64,000 nt of DNA. It comes from Tricholoma matsutake. Its lineage: Eukaryota; Basidiomycota; Agaricomycetes; Agaricales; Tricholomataceae. Below the pieces are notes generated by a model. The model searched no databases. It was given only the letters and a program-made list of their open reading frames with translations, and was not told the origin of the DNA. How positions within the stretch are numbered: position 1 is the first letter of the stretch; each line of letters begins with the position of its first letter. Positions 45,264 to 56,476 of the stretch are shown in pieces. The stretch covers positions 6,386,001-6,450,000 of the forward strand of contig AP026538.1 in assembly GCA_026075535.2 (NCBI GenBank). Reading direction: 5' to 3'. The translations under genes and the position numbers were made by a program.

Positions 45264-46430
45264 TGTTGATGGGGAATCAGAGTATACTCAGGGTTCTAGT
45301 TCAGGTCATCGAACTCCAACAGGTCAGGAAAGAGAGAACCGTGAAAGGAAGGGAAAATGGGGGGAAAAGAGGTTTGATGTGAAACAACAGTAAAGGATGG
45401 CTGTGGGAGGTGGAAGTAAAGTAAATGGGGATAAGGGTGTTCACACATGGGTGATGAAAGGCTGCGAAGACTATAACGTGAGGGAAAAGGCTAGAATAGA
45501 GTTTTTTGAGGCTTGTAGTAGGTAATGGAACCCAGATTTTGAGAAGACTGTGTTCTTGAGGGGTCTAAAAGGCAGGGAGTCAGCAAAAGGGAAAAGAAAT
45601 ACTTGTACTACACCTTTGTGTGTAGAAGACTTAGGCTCCTCTTATAGGAGATAAAACTTAGGTATTGAGGGAGAGGTTTTTTGGTCAAAAGGGAGGGTAC
45701 TCCATTTGAGAGGTGGGAGGACACCTAAATACAAACAAGTGAGAAAAACTCAACTGCATGCATACTCTCGCATTGGTTGAACCGTGCAACATCAATGTAA
45801 ACTAATTGGGACAAAGGAATCATGAAAAAGCATTGATAGTGTAAAGTTTGAGGAAATGATGAGAAAAAGAAGATGAACAGATGCATACTGAAAACAGACA
45901 GCTGGACTATGGCTCGGGGAGTTGCACACAGACCTGTGAGCACTATTGACTTGCATCACCTGGCCCACTTCAGGTGTGGCACCCTCCAAATTGCAGCTCT
46001 CGACCCTACATTCCAACTGTCTGGATCCTGTAGCAGCACTCAGGCAGTAGAGAAGGCAACAGTAAATGAAAAGATCAAAGCACTAGACGTCAAAGTGGAG
46101 CAAGTAGAATGAAGCACTCTAAGTCCAAAATAAGAAACTGGTCCTTCCACTGATGTCTTCCTCAGCTAGTCGCTCCAATCTTGAATTGAGAGGATGTTGA
46201 GCAGGGAAGGGATTTTTGTCAAGAAACTAGAGGAGTCAAAGGTGCAAGGATTTCAGCAGAGTATCAGTAGCGCAAAGAGGTGATAATAAATAAAAGATTC
46301 AACAAACGCATGTTTGATGCATGTACCAACATTACGCCAGGCGACGGGCACAGCCATGTGCTGATCACAAATCAGATGCATAACATGTTATGCCATCGAG
46401 TCTACAAGTAGAACTGTAGACTCTACAACA
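45264..46430 (-). repeat. 5' LTR of gypsy 3
   Basis: 1167 bp; starts TGTTGATGGGGAATCAGAG, ends GACTCTACAACA. Confidence 0.9.
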
Positions 46431-47238
46431 CCGGCATGATGGCCCCCACAATGGAAGAATTGATGACATTGGTATTCTCAATTCATGAAGATGACATTAC
46501 AACACCAACCATCTTGTTGTTAGATGCGCCTCCACGCTTGTAACTGAGCAGAATTTCTTCTGTCAACTCTCTATAGTTGTGAGGGTCAGGGAACTTGAAA
46601 GGGCAGTCAGAGGCATGGTGATTTTGATAACCATGGTGACACTTCATACAGCCTTGGTGCTTGTGTAGGAGGGATCATTCATTATCCATGAGATGAGGCA
46701 GCTTTGTCTGTGCACCTGCAGTGGAAATTGCAGTGCTATGACTCTTCGTAGGCGTGGTGTTAAGGGTATGGGAATTATTTGCAAGAGCTTGGCATTTGGG
46801 AGCACGCTGGAAATCCTCACTCACTTCGAGGTAATGTTTGGTGTTGTGATGATGTTCTTCTGCAAGTTTGCGGACTTCATCAATCCAGGTGGAGAGGCGA
46901 GCCTCCCTGGTCTTTTCACATGTCGCATTGATGGCAGCATTGACCAGGTCCTTTATTTTATGGTTCTTGCAATGGGTGTGGAGGTCGACATCAAGGAGAC
47001 TATTGAGTTGGAAACACAGGGTGTCCTCAGAGAAATGGTAGTGAGTGCCACATAAGATGATGTTCAGGTGATGGATATTGTTGACCCATCTCAAGAATGA
47101 GTCAGAGGGCCTGAGGCAAGCATTGCATATACAGGCATGAAGTTCATCGTCCCATCCATCAGACAGGAATTCCTTGCATAATTCTTTCATGAAGCTGGCA
47201 AAAGGGACTGCAATAAGTTCCACGTGATGTGTCGCAAC
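46431..47238 (-). pseudogene. gypsy 2 gag with zinc knuckle
   Basis: Minus-strand frame with MELIAVPFASFMKELC, then the capsid-like core (SDSFLRWVNNIHHLNIIL; LEVSEDFQRAPKCQ) and a CCHC-type knuckle (CMKCHHGYQNHHASDC) near 46610. It ends with SSIVGAIM, which joins to DAILGAGSES of the protease region at 35626 when gypsy 3 and one copy of its duplication are removed. The N-terminus is cut at 47238 by an LTR. Confidence 0.8.
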
Positions 47239-47946
47239 TGTTAAGAACTGATCCTAGGTGTATGTCAGAATCTGATCAGACCCTGCGGGTGATGATAGCA
47301 GAAGGTTGTCGGGTCGCTGTGGATTCTGCAGAGGGGAAAATGGAAAGGACTTGGATTCAGCTTGTAAGAAGCTGCGCCCTTCACCTCGTCTGGTGTCCTA
47401 ATTTCAAGACAAAGGTTTGGAGGTAGAAGTGGGGAAGTGTGGGTAAATGTGGGAAGGAGTACTGAGGGACTTGGGTTAAGTTCGGATGAGACCAGAACTT
47501 CAGAGGGAGACTAAGAGGTCGAGTCAAATGGAGTTCAGACTCTTTAGAGGACTGAGGTAGGAGTAAAGTGAGATTTAGATTGGCAGGTTAAAGTTGAGTC
47601 TATGTCAATATATGAACTGAGGAATACAAGGCAAAACTAACTAAGCTTAAATACTGTAGTCGGGAATAAAGGCGGAATGGAAACAGAGACTGCGGCAGTG
47701 TCCCGACTGCATAGATAAATTACCTAGTGGGAGCCACACAGGAATCTGCAGTCAAATTTGCAAAAGAGACAGCAGCCTTGGGAAGGTGGCTGTGGTTGCT
47801 GTACAAGGCAGCCTGGTGCACAGCAGTGTGGGCAGTACAAGGCGGCTGGGAACAAAAACAGGAGGAGTTGACAAATGTTGGGTTCATCATGTGGAAAAGG
47901 GTCAGACGGATGCGGGTTCCGATTGAGCAAGGAACAGTTCTTGACA
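47239..47946 (+). mobile_element. LTR, TGTTAAGAACTG family, without target duplication
   Basis: 708 bp, TGTTAAGAACTGATCC to CAGTTCTTGACA, very like 23025-23731 and 57427-58124. Flanks are GCAAC and GTATT, so no duplication is visible. Left of it is gypsy 2 gag; right of it is unrelated sequence. It may mark a recombination junction. Confidence 0.8.
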
Positions 47947-48081
47947 GTATTTCCCCCTTAGTGCTGAGCCTATGAGGCACGTGAGTGTCTGAGTCTGAAT
48001 AAGGAAGTTGGTTGAATTTCTGAATGTGGTCATTGGTTGAAATATTTTCATGTTGTTTCCTACCCCCATCACCTATCAAAT

Positions 48082-49091
48082 ATGTCCCCCCCAGCAGTCT
48101 CCATGCAAATCAAATTGACCACAATGAATGCCCAACACAAACAGAGGGAGCAGGCGATGAAGGAGCAGATGGAATGGGAGATGAAGGAGCTGGAGGAAGC
48201 GGCAAGGGAGGAGGAACACTGGGTGCAGGAGGCGCAAAAGGCAGCAGAGGAGGGTGCAAAGGTGGAGGAGGTGCACCAGGCAGAGGCACAGAAGAAGGAG
48301 GCAGTGGCCGCATGATGAGTGGAGAAGAAGCGGGCAGCTGCAGCCATGGGTTTGGAGGATGAGGCCGAGGGGAGCAAGTCCCCAAAGAAAAATAAAGTTG
48401 CCAAGTCAAAGGTGCGAGTGGGGTCAGAGGAGTTGGAGGGTCCAGTGTGGGTGCAGGTGGCATTGCCCTGCAAAAGGTGTGTTCTTGTCTTCCTTCTCCA
48501 TCTTCTTTTACTGATAATTGGCCTAGATGCAAATATCAAAAAATTGCTTGTTTCAAGATGGGCATGAAGGGACGCATGTGTGATAACTGCATGCGCATCA
48601 AACACAAGTGCGAGGAGGTAGTGTGGGAGGGGCAGGAGGCCCCTGCAGCAAAAATGGCGGGAATGACAGGGGCAACGGAAAATAGTGGGGAGAATGCAGA
48701 GCTGATGAAGATGATCAAGAAGGGTTTTGGTGAGGTGGCGACTGCAGTGCAGGAGTCCATAGGGAAGATCAGGGATGCAGTGGACCCAGAGTGGGTGGAG
48801 GACAAAAGTGCCGGGGAGGAGAGTGAAGAGGATGAAGAAGAAGTGGAGCAGGCAGTGCAAGAGTCCTGGCAGGAAAGACACAGGATCTGCCAGTCTGGAG
48901 ATGACTGGGTGGCTTTCCAGAGATATCTGGAGAAAAGGCGAGTGGATGACAAGGAGGAGAGTGAGGGTGGAGAAAAGGGCGAGGGTGGAGAAAAGGGCGA
49001 GGGTGGAGAAAAGGGCGAGGGTGGAGAAGAGGGCGAGGGTGGGGGAGAGGATGTCGAAGACGGTGAGGGAGAAGCAGAGGTGGTAGTGTAG
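48082..49091 (+). pseudogene. cysteine-cluster protein with one intron
   Basis: Start at ATG 48082 (MSPPAVSMQIKLTTMNAQ), followed by a long Glu/Lys/Ala coiled coil, two adjacent stops (TGATGA 48313-48318), a basic stretch (KSPKKNKVAKSKVR), then an intron 48477-48526 (50 nt, GTGTGT, ACTGAT, CCTAG). Splicing joins PCKR to CKYQKIACF and gives a CxxC/C cluster followed by CDNCMRIKHKC, a pattern like zinc-cluster proteins common in Agaricomycetes. The C-terminus is acidic, with an 18-bp repeat coding EGGEKG (48962-49040). It converges on gypsy 4; a DNA-binding role is only a guess. Confidence 0.6.
48962..49040 (+). repeat. 18-bp tandem repeat in the cysteine-cluster gene
   Basis: About four units of GAGGGTGGAGAAAAGGGC, in frame, coding Glu-Gly-Gly-Glu-Lys-Gly; the last unit is changed. 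Confidence 0.85.
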
Positions 49092-49179
49092 GGATCCGGT
49101 TGGATCCAAAAAAAAAATTTTTTTTTGAATAAAATTTGTTTCTGAATTCTAACTGAGTGAATGAATAACGTGAATAGAC

Positions 49180-50595
49180 TTTAAGCAGGTAATGGACCAG
49201 GTTTCTGTGGGTAGTGGGTGTGAACATCTGCCAGGAGTTCTTGGGTGTGGTTAAGTTCCATAACAGGTAGCCAAGAGGTTTCTTCATTGGTTCCCTGGTA
49301 GCCTTCCTATCGGATGAGGTAGAGAATCTTGCAGCGACGTCAATTGTCAACCTTGGAGTCAAGGACTTCAGCAATCTCATAGTTGAGCTCATCATTGATA
49401 GTGATAGGAGGAGGTGGAGGTTGTGCTCAATTTGGAATTGTGTTCGGGAAGTGTTTTTCTAGTTGGGAGACATGGAAAACAGGGTGGATGGCCCACATGT
49501 GGTCCAGAAGCTGCAGGGTGCTGAGTGAGTACCCAGGTGGGTGATGATTTCGAAGGGACCATGGTTCTTTTCTGAAAGTTTCTTGGAGGGATGGGTGGTG
49601 CACATATTTTCCGCAGTGACATAGGCAAAATCACCAATGTTGAAGTTGGGTGTGGGTGCCTGATGTTTGTCTGCAGGGCCTTGATAATGCTCTTGAGTGG
49701 CCACAAGCTGTTTCCGAAGTTCCTGATGAAGATCATCTAAGTTGATGATGAACTCGCGGGCGTGCTGTGAGGCTAAGTCACATTTGGGGAAGATGGAAAT
49801 GTTCAGGTGGTAGCCTTTGTTGGTGAAGAAAGGGGATATGCCTGTGGAGGCAGAGGGATCATTGTTGTAGGCAAATTCACCCAAGGGTAAGAGGTGAGAC
49901 CAGTCGTCCTGCTGATAGTTACAGAAGATCTGGAGGTACTGCTCCAAGGTCTGATTAAGTTGTTCCATCTGACCATCACCTTGCGGGTGATAACCAGAAG
50001 TGAAGTGGATCTGCATGTCGAGCACTTTTCCAAGGGAGCGGAAGAAATGGGAGATGAACTCGGATTCCTGGTCGCAAGTGACATGTGATGGGACGCCATG
50101 CTTGGAGAAGACGTGGAGGACGAACAGGTTGGCTAACTCTTGGGCTGTGATTTCATTGACAGTTGGGATGAAGATGCCTTGTTTGGTGAGGCAGTCAATG
50201 ATGACCACGACCATCAGAGTTGGGTAGTTGCTCAATGAAATCCATAGAGATTGAGTTCCAAGGTCATTCTGGGACCGGAAGTTGCTTTAGGAACCCGTAG
50301 GACTTCTGTCGAGGCGATTTGGATTGCTTGCAAGTGGTACAGGATTTGCAGAATTCCTGCACAAAGGTGCGGAGGTTTGGCCAGACATATTCCCGATGGA
50401 CAAGCTGCTGGGTTTTGTTTTGTCTGAAGTGGACAGAGAGGATATGATTGTGTTTGTTCTGAAGGACCTTGAGGTGGAGATCCGTGACATCCGGAACATA
50501 AATCCAGTCGAAGTGGCGGAGAAGACCTGCCTCATCTATGGTCCAGTTGGGGTTGACAGGTGTTGGAAAATGTGTGGATGATAGAGGGTCAAGGG
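49180..50595 (-). pseudogene. gypsy 4 integrase and chromodomain
   Basis: Zinc region HNHILSVHFRQNKTQQL with CKSCTTCKQSK; core VIIDCLTKQGIFIPT, CDQESEFISHFFRSLG, HPQGDGQMEQLNQTLEQ with catalytic positions Asp, Asp and probable Glu. The SH3-like FNIGDFAYVTAENM precedes a chromodomain (NYEIAEVLDSKVD, EGYQGTNEETSWLP) that is shifted relative to integrase near 49450 and has one stop. Joins RNase H at the hAT duplication GTCAAGGG. Confidence 0.83.
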
Positions 50596-51249
50596 TAGGG
50601 TGTAGCACAGGTGACACCATGGGTTTCACTGGCAACACCATACCTGCAGGTACAGGTTATAAGCACAGATTTTGTATGGTGTTTCAAAAGTACAGTAGCA
50701 CTTGAGTAACATGGCATTAACTATGTATAGCTAAAACAAAGATAAGGGTAGCTATACTAGAAAGTTATGCAACTTTTCTATACTGCTTCAACACTTGAAT
50801 CCACATATAAATTATGATATAATGTTCAATTCTTTAACAAATCATCTGTCAACCTTTTTGATCCATCATGAAGAACACAAAGAAACTAGTAATTTGCTGC
50901 ATTCTATCTGGGCAGAGTAGTTTTGGCATGAGAGGACCAATTTTTGGAAGGAACACTCAAGTCACCATGCAAAATAACATCAACTTCACTGAATTAGATC
51001 ATTGTATGTCATAAGATCCCACAGTACCAGGCAGATACATGTCCTTTTAACTCAAAGCAAAGAGCTCAGAAAAATTTTGGAACCACAAACCCTGATATGA
51101 AATCTATCCCAACTCAAACCTGTGACAACCTGCAACACCATGAGTACAGGTGTGGTGTTGCCACAGGTACAGATATACAAACCCATACCTGCACCTGTCC
51201 TACCTGCAGGCAGAATACCACAGGTTCACCTGTACCTGTGCTACACCCT

Positions 51250-54090
51250 TTTTTTTGTTTTGTGTTATTTTTTTGACCTCTCAGGGCGAGACCTATAATG
51301 GTCCTTACATACTAGAGTATCTAAATGAAGGCCCCTTTTGCCTACCCTCACCCCAGTCCTTGCCCCTCAGATGGCATGCCCATGGCATTCACTCCCCCTG
51401 AGGTCTGGTTCACTGGAGCCATTTAGGACTGCAGGCCTCCTTCCGACCTCCTTTTCCCTTCGCTCGTGTGTTCGTTTCCCAATCATGTTAGGTATATGTC
51501 TGATAGGTGCCTGACCACCTTGTGGTAGGCACAGTGCGGATGATGTGAGCATGTGTGTCGACTGTTCTTCGATTTCTGCATGTACATGTACCCGTAGTAT
51601 TTTCCATAGTCCTCTGTGTCGCAGGCAATTTAGATTGAGTTTGTGGGGTTCGCAGTATTCCCATTTTTACTTGTTTGGATCTCTTCCTGTAATTATTGTG
51701 CCAGTGTGTGTTCGCTATGAAACTGGGTGTTCACCTTTCGTCATTGTCAGTCTTCCCATTTTTGTCACATAACTGAGTAGGGCTATTATTCCTTTCTCTG
51801 AGCTCATTAGCGCAGTGAGATCTCTTGAGTCTCTTCTCATCTGGTGGTCGAGTTCGTGTCGGGCTCCGTTGTATGCCTCGCATTCAAATAAGAAGTGGGT
51901 TATTGTTTCTCTGGTTGTCAGGCCGTCTCTTCCGCAAGCTGTGCAGTCGCTTGAATCTACTTTCTTGATCTGGTGTAGGTAGAAATTAAGTGGTATATGT
52001 CCTGTGCATATCTGTGTCAATAAGCTAATCTGTCGCCTCTTGAGTTTTGCCTGGGTTTCAGCATATTTTTTGTATGAGAATTTTGGATTGAGTCGACTCA
52101 GCTTTGGCTGCCTGGGTGAGTCTCTCCATATCTTGTCCCATTTGTCCCAGATCCTGCGCTTGAAGTCCTGTTTCAGTGCTGCTACGCTCCTTGGTAGAGT
52201 TTCCTGTAGTATAGGTGGGAGTCTGTGAATAGCGCTGACGTCTCCTCGAGCTGCTTTCTTCGCTTCTTCATCTACCCTCTCGTTTCCTTGGACACCACTG
52301 TGTCCAGAGATCCAGGCCATGTGGAATCTCTTCGCATTTGGGTTTAGGTTCATCGAATTGATCCCTCTGGCTAGCCTGATGAACTCCTCCACTAAGTATT
52401 GGGCCATGCTCGCCTTTCATGTGTGTAGTCTTCTGATGAGTGATTGGCTATCCATTAGTAAAGTTATTGGTAATTGTCCTGCTATATGTTCCGATCTTAT
52501 TAGCCACGTTCCCAGAATTGCCCCTACTGCTTCAGCCTCGAACAAAGTGTATTCCTTTGAGGTTCCCAATCTGTATCTTAGTATCTTTGCTGGAGTAGCC
52601 CTACCTTTCCTATACATTACCGCAGCTGCTCCTATATTTCCATCTACTCCTGAGCCGTCTGTATAGATTTTGATCTCTGGGGTGTCGTTCGCCTCGCTTT
52701 GTATGGATGTGATTCTATCCTGTGCAATTTCCGTTGTGAAGGTCACTATTTCAATCGCTGAGGATGTTGTGTTGGGCACTATGTTCTCGATTCTATCTGG
52801 ATTTGTTTCTATGAAGTGACCCAGAAGGTTATGAAGTGGTGTACGATGTCACTTCGCATGTACCAGGCGGTATTCACGTATTAAGCTGTGTAAGGGGTGT
52901 GTTTTGGGGAGGGTGCATACACACATTAAAGACCTGTAACAAGGTTTCAGCATATTTAGCTCCACGGGGGGTATACCTGCGTGCATGTCCAGTATGTCTG
53001 TCGGCATAGTGCGTAGTGCTCCGTTTATAGCTATCGTAGCCATTCACTGTATTGTAGTTAGCTGTCTTGTTACCCTTGCTGATCCCGTTTGTCTTTTAGT
53101 GCCTGGTTTCCTCTTCGGGGGGTCATACCATATTTCCGCCCCATAAGTCATCTTGGGTATCGCTACCGACGTGTATAGCTGTCACATAAGTTTTGGGGAT
53201 AGACCTGAGTCTGTTTTCACTAGCCTCCAGCATTGCAGAACCCATTTTGTTGCATTGTCTATGACCCTCTCCTCATGTTTCCTCCATGTTAGTTTGTTGT
53301 CAATGACTATACCTAAGTATTTGTAGCTGTCCACCACTTTAACCTCTTTGCCTTGCAATAATAGTTTTGGCCTGTGCATTTGTCGCGCGCTTCCATTTGG
53401 CGATCTTTCTTTCTTGTGTCCGAGGTGTAGGACTGCCAGTTTGGTGATTTCGAATCTCAAGTTGTGCTCGGTGGACCAGTTGAATCCGCTGCCTTCTCCT
53501 TCCATGTGTTCTTGTATTGCCTTGGTGGCTTCTTTGTAGTTTTTGCCTGTTGCCATTATCATTGCGTCGTCCACGTACCCGAGAGCCTGTAGGGTGTCAT
53601 TTAGTTCCAACAAGTCTGCGTTATAGAAGTTAAAAACCAGGAGTGATACTGGGTCTCCCTGGCCCACTCCATTGTCTATGGGTATAGCATCTGAGACATA
53701 GTCATCAAATTTGAGTCGTGTGTTCCTTCTGTCCAGTAATCGCTCCATGAACTTCACTATTGAACCCGGCACTCTTCTCTTCTTCATGTTGTGTAATAAT
53801 CGGTCCATTACTGCATTTGGGAAGGCCCCTTCAATGTCCAAGAATAGTATTGATACTACCTTCTTTTTCCTCCAAGCGTCCTTGACCCGATGAACCAGAA
53901 GGTGTACCGCATCCATCGTACTTCTGCAGGGCCTTCCTCTGAAATGCGTCTCCAGTAGCAGTTGATGCCTCTCTGTCACTGCAATTAGCCCTTCGGATAC
54001 TATCGATGTGAGAACTTTAGCCATAGTGCATAGTAGGGCTATAGGGCGGTATGCTTTGGGTGTTTCATAGATTGGTTTTCCCCCTTTCCG
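51250..54090 (-). mobile_element. 5'-truncated LINE in the right end of the MITE
   Basis: Flanked by a 12-bp duplication GTGCTACACCCT (51238-51249, 54091-54102). The 3' end has an A-rich tail on the minus strand (about 51250-51275). Truncation removed the endonuclease and the start of RT, as is typical of target-primed insertion. Length 2841 bp. Confidence 0.9.
51715..54060 (-). pseudogene. LINE ORF2: reverse transcriptase, RNase H, zinc-like end
   Basis: RT: FRGRPCRSTMDAVHLLVH, FLDIEGAFPNAVMDRLL (motif A), GVGQGDPVSLLVFNFYN (motif B), LGYVDDAMIMATG (motif C, YVDD), YKYLGIVIDNKLTW. After two stops (near 53180 and 53045) comes RNase H: IYTDGSGVDGNIGAA, LFEAEAVGAILGTWL, LLMDSQSLIRRL, WISGHSGVQGNERVDEEAK. 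The C-terminus has CTACGRDGLTTRETITHFLFEC, the CCHC-type end of I/Tad-like LINEs. Only a few nonsense codons; the youngest-looking coding sequence here. Confidence 0.88.
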
Positions 54091-54111
54091 GTGCTACACC
54101 CTAGTCAAGGG

Positions 54112-55046
54112 GTAAGGAGGTGCGGATGTCATGGTGAAGTTTCTCAACATCCATGATTACTGCTTGTCAAAGGATAGGTGTTGCAAGGTAGGTGGTGCAG
54201 AGGGAAGAGGTGAGTTGTTCCTGTGTGAATACAGGTCAGAAATTGGTTGGGTTTATGGAGGCGAAGTCACTATTTCCCCCTTTGTGGTAGACATCCCAAC
54301 ATCTTGTGAGCATGTCTGGCTTGGCCCCTAATTTTCCGGGGTGAAAGCGGATGACAAGGTTGAACTGTGAGAGGTACTTGGACCATCTGGCTTGACAGTG
54401 GGTGAGCAATTTAGTAGTGCTGAAGTACTCCAGATTTTTGTGGTCTGTGACCACATCAATCAGGTTTGTGGAACCCTCAAAATATTGCCGCCAATGCTTG
54501 AAGGCCTCAAAGATAGCCAGACGTTCCTTGTCATGTGTATTGTAATTCAGTTCGGCAGGATTAAAGGAGCAAGAGTGGAAAGTGACTGGATGAATTTCTC
54601 CATCCACAGTGTAAACCGAGAGGATAGCCACTAGGGCATAGTCGGAAGCATCGGTTTCGAGTACCATTTGGGAGTCAGGTACCCATTGCATTAAGATGGG
54701 GGCATGAGTGAATTCTTGTTTGAGCTTTTCAAAAGCATCACAGCACTTCTTGTTGAAGTCCCAGGGTGCGGATTTCCACATCAGCAGGTAAGTGGGATGA
54801 CAATGTCTGAATAGCTGTTAATGAAGCAGCGGTAAAAATTGCAAAAGCCTAAGAAGGATTGGATATCCTTAACTTTCCTAGGCTTGGGCCAGTTGAGCAC
54901 AGTTTTGACTTTATCTTCGGACATCCACAGCCTATCAGGTGAAAGGATGAAACCTAGGTATTCCACGGTGTTTTTGTGGAACCCACATTTCTGAGGTGAA
55001 GTGTAAAGTCCATTCTTCTGGAGTCTCCGAAGAACTTCCTTGACAT
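54112..55046 (-). pseudogene. gypsy 4 RT C-terminus and RNase H
   Basis: KEVLRRLQKNGLYTSPQKC, EYLGFILSPDRLWMSEDK, IQSFLGFCNFYRCFI (RT thumb), then RNase H: VLETDASDYALVAILSVY, THDKERLAIFEAFKHW, VVTDHKNLEYFSTTKL. The 5' part of RT is on the other side of LTR A. Confidence 0.85.
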
Positions 55047-56476
55047 TGATAGGTCCACCTTGTTGTTCAAGCTCGGAAAACACATCTACAATCATCGTCA
55101 AAGCTCTACGATCATCGTCTAAGCTCTACGATTATCGTCTAAGCTCTATGATTGTCATCTAAGCTCTACGATTGTCATCTAAGCTCTACGAACCCCTCCG
55201 AAGCTCTACAAACCTCTAAAAACCTCTACAAAGTCACGAGAATGCTTTGAAATTCTTTGCAACACTTCAAAACTCTTTGCAACACCTCAAAATTCTTCAT
55301 ATGCCTTCGGCTGCCATAATACAATTCCCCTGACCTTCGGACAGCTCAGGATATACACTTGGAACATCGTCGATGAGTTCCGAACCAGTATCGAGCAATA
55401 TTGCAGCGATATCGGCCTTTGAACAAGTCCAATATTTCCTTGACCGACTTTGAAAATCATTGAACATCGCAAATCGACATTGGATACTATATTGCTATCC
55501 CAATGGTCATCACACACATGCCAGACATATCCCCTACCATTGTCAAACAATATCGCACTGATATCGGGCCATGAATGAAGTCCGAAGAATCTTTGAAAAT
55601 CTTTGAAAAACATCAAACTTCGAAAAACATCGTCGGACACAGTATTTGCTGTTTGAATGATGTTCAGACACATGCTGGACACATGGGACACTATATCGAG
55701 TATATCAAACACATTTCAACTGCATGTGCATGCATACAATCTGCTCAAAGCAGTTTCCGATCTTTTATTCAATTTATAACAAGGACAGTCCAGTTTTAGC
55801 TATTCTTTCTTATTATTTCTTCATCATGTGTTATATTCACCCCTTCTAGTCTCGCTTTATTGTTCTGATATACTTATATTGTCTTTTGCCTCGAGTTTTC
55901 CACATGTTTGCCTCATGTTCTCTAGCCTTTTTAGGTACTTTCTTTATTTTATATAAAAAGATGTACTAGATACAAAGAAAAACAAGAAAGTCATCGTCTT
56001 CCTCCCAGATCACAGTAATTTGAGAGTACAGTTTAGTCTTATTCAGTCCAAAGTTTGGTGTTTTATGCTAAACTTCCTCAAAATTCCTCAAAATTCCTTG
56101 CATTACGCTATTTTCACCCTCACTTCCCTCGTTTAGCCTTTTCTTCACTTCTACTACTCGTCTAGTCCCCCGATCTTGCATCCAAACATATCTGCGCACT
56201 CGAAATTCCTCAAAACTTCTTCGAAAAATATTGTGACATCTCAAAAAAACATTGCAACATCTTGAAAATCATCACAATGTCTCACAAATCATTGCAAGTC
56301 CTTGAAACACATTCTTTTAGCCTTGAACCACTTCGACAAGCAGTTGTTTTATGACTATTTGACAGTTGGTCTGACAGGTGACATCTAGAGGGCCTCGCAT
56401 CCTTCCTCTGACTTGTGTTATACCATCCGAAGCCATTTTGTGGGTTTTGTTTGGGTTTCCAAGTTGAGCATCATCA
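55047..56476 (+). mobile_element. solo LTR A in gypsy 4 RT
   Basis: 1430 bp from TGATAGGTCC to GAGCATCATCA. Flanks are ACAT (55043-55046) and ATGT (56477-56480), which are the two single-CpG-decay products of ACGT; restoring ACGT makes the RT frame continuous (AHVKEVLRR). Contains a 20-bp repeat array at 55088-55187 not seen in copies B or C. Confidence 0.85.
55088..55187 (+). repeat. 20-bp tandem repeat in LTR A
   Basis: Five units of the type ACGATCATCGTCTAAGCTCT with transition differences. It contributes to the greater length of this LTR copy. Confidence 0.85.

Larger units (their letters stand above)
35627..46430 (-). mobile_element. gypsy 3, complete 10.8-kb Ty3/gypsy element inserted in gypsy 2
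   Basis: Long direct repeats 35627-36784 and 45264-46430 begin TGTTG and end CAACA. Flanks are CCAG (35623-35626) and CCGG (46431-46434), a 4-bp duplication with one CpG transition. Interior, on the minus strand: gag, zinc knuckle, protease, RT, RNase H, integrase. A hAT-like MITE (43596-44433) and a tRNA-like insertion (about 37745-37990) are nested in it. Confidence 0.88.
50596..54103. mobile_element. hAT-like MITE split by a LINE
   Basis: Ends TAGGGTGTAGCAC and GTGCTACACCCTA with an 8-bp duplication GTCAAGGG (50588-50595, 54104-54111). Without the LINE it is about 655 bp, with subterminal CACCATACC and ACAGGT motifs like the element at 17872. No transposase. Confidence 0.88.

Noticed and set aside
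47239..47946. Taking this LTR as the 5' LTR of gypsy 2
   Set aside because: No second copy at the other end of gypsy 2, the gag N-terminus appears cut, and no primer-binding site is visible after it.
48477..48526. Frame change in the cysteine-cluster gene read as a frameshift
   Set aside because: It is explained by a canonical 50-nt intron with an ACTGAT branch site and TAG acceptor.
48069..49109. 346-codon minus-strand ORF rich in Leu, Phe and Ser
   Set aside because: It mirrors the Glu/Lys-rich coding strand and its repeats; the plus strand has the spliceable cysteine cluster.
50596..51249. Composite hAT element carrying LINE RT as its own gene
   Set aside because: The 12-bp duplication and A-rich tail show the LINE inserted later.
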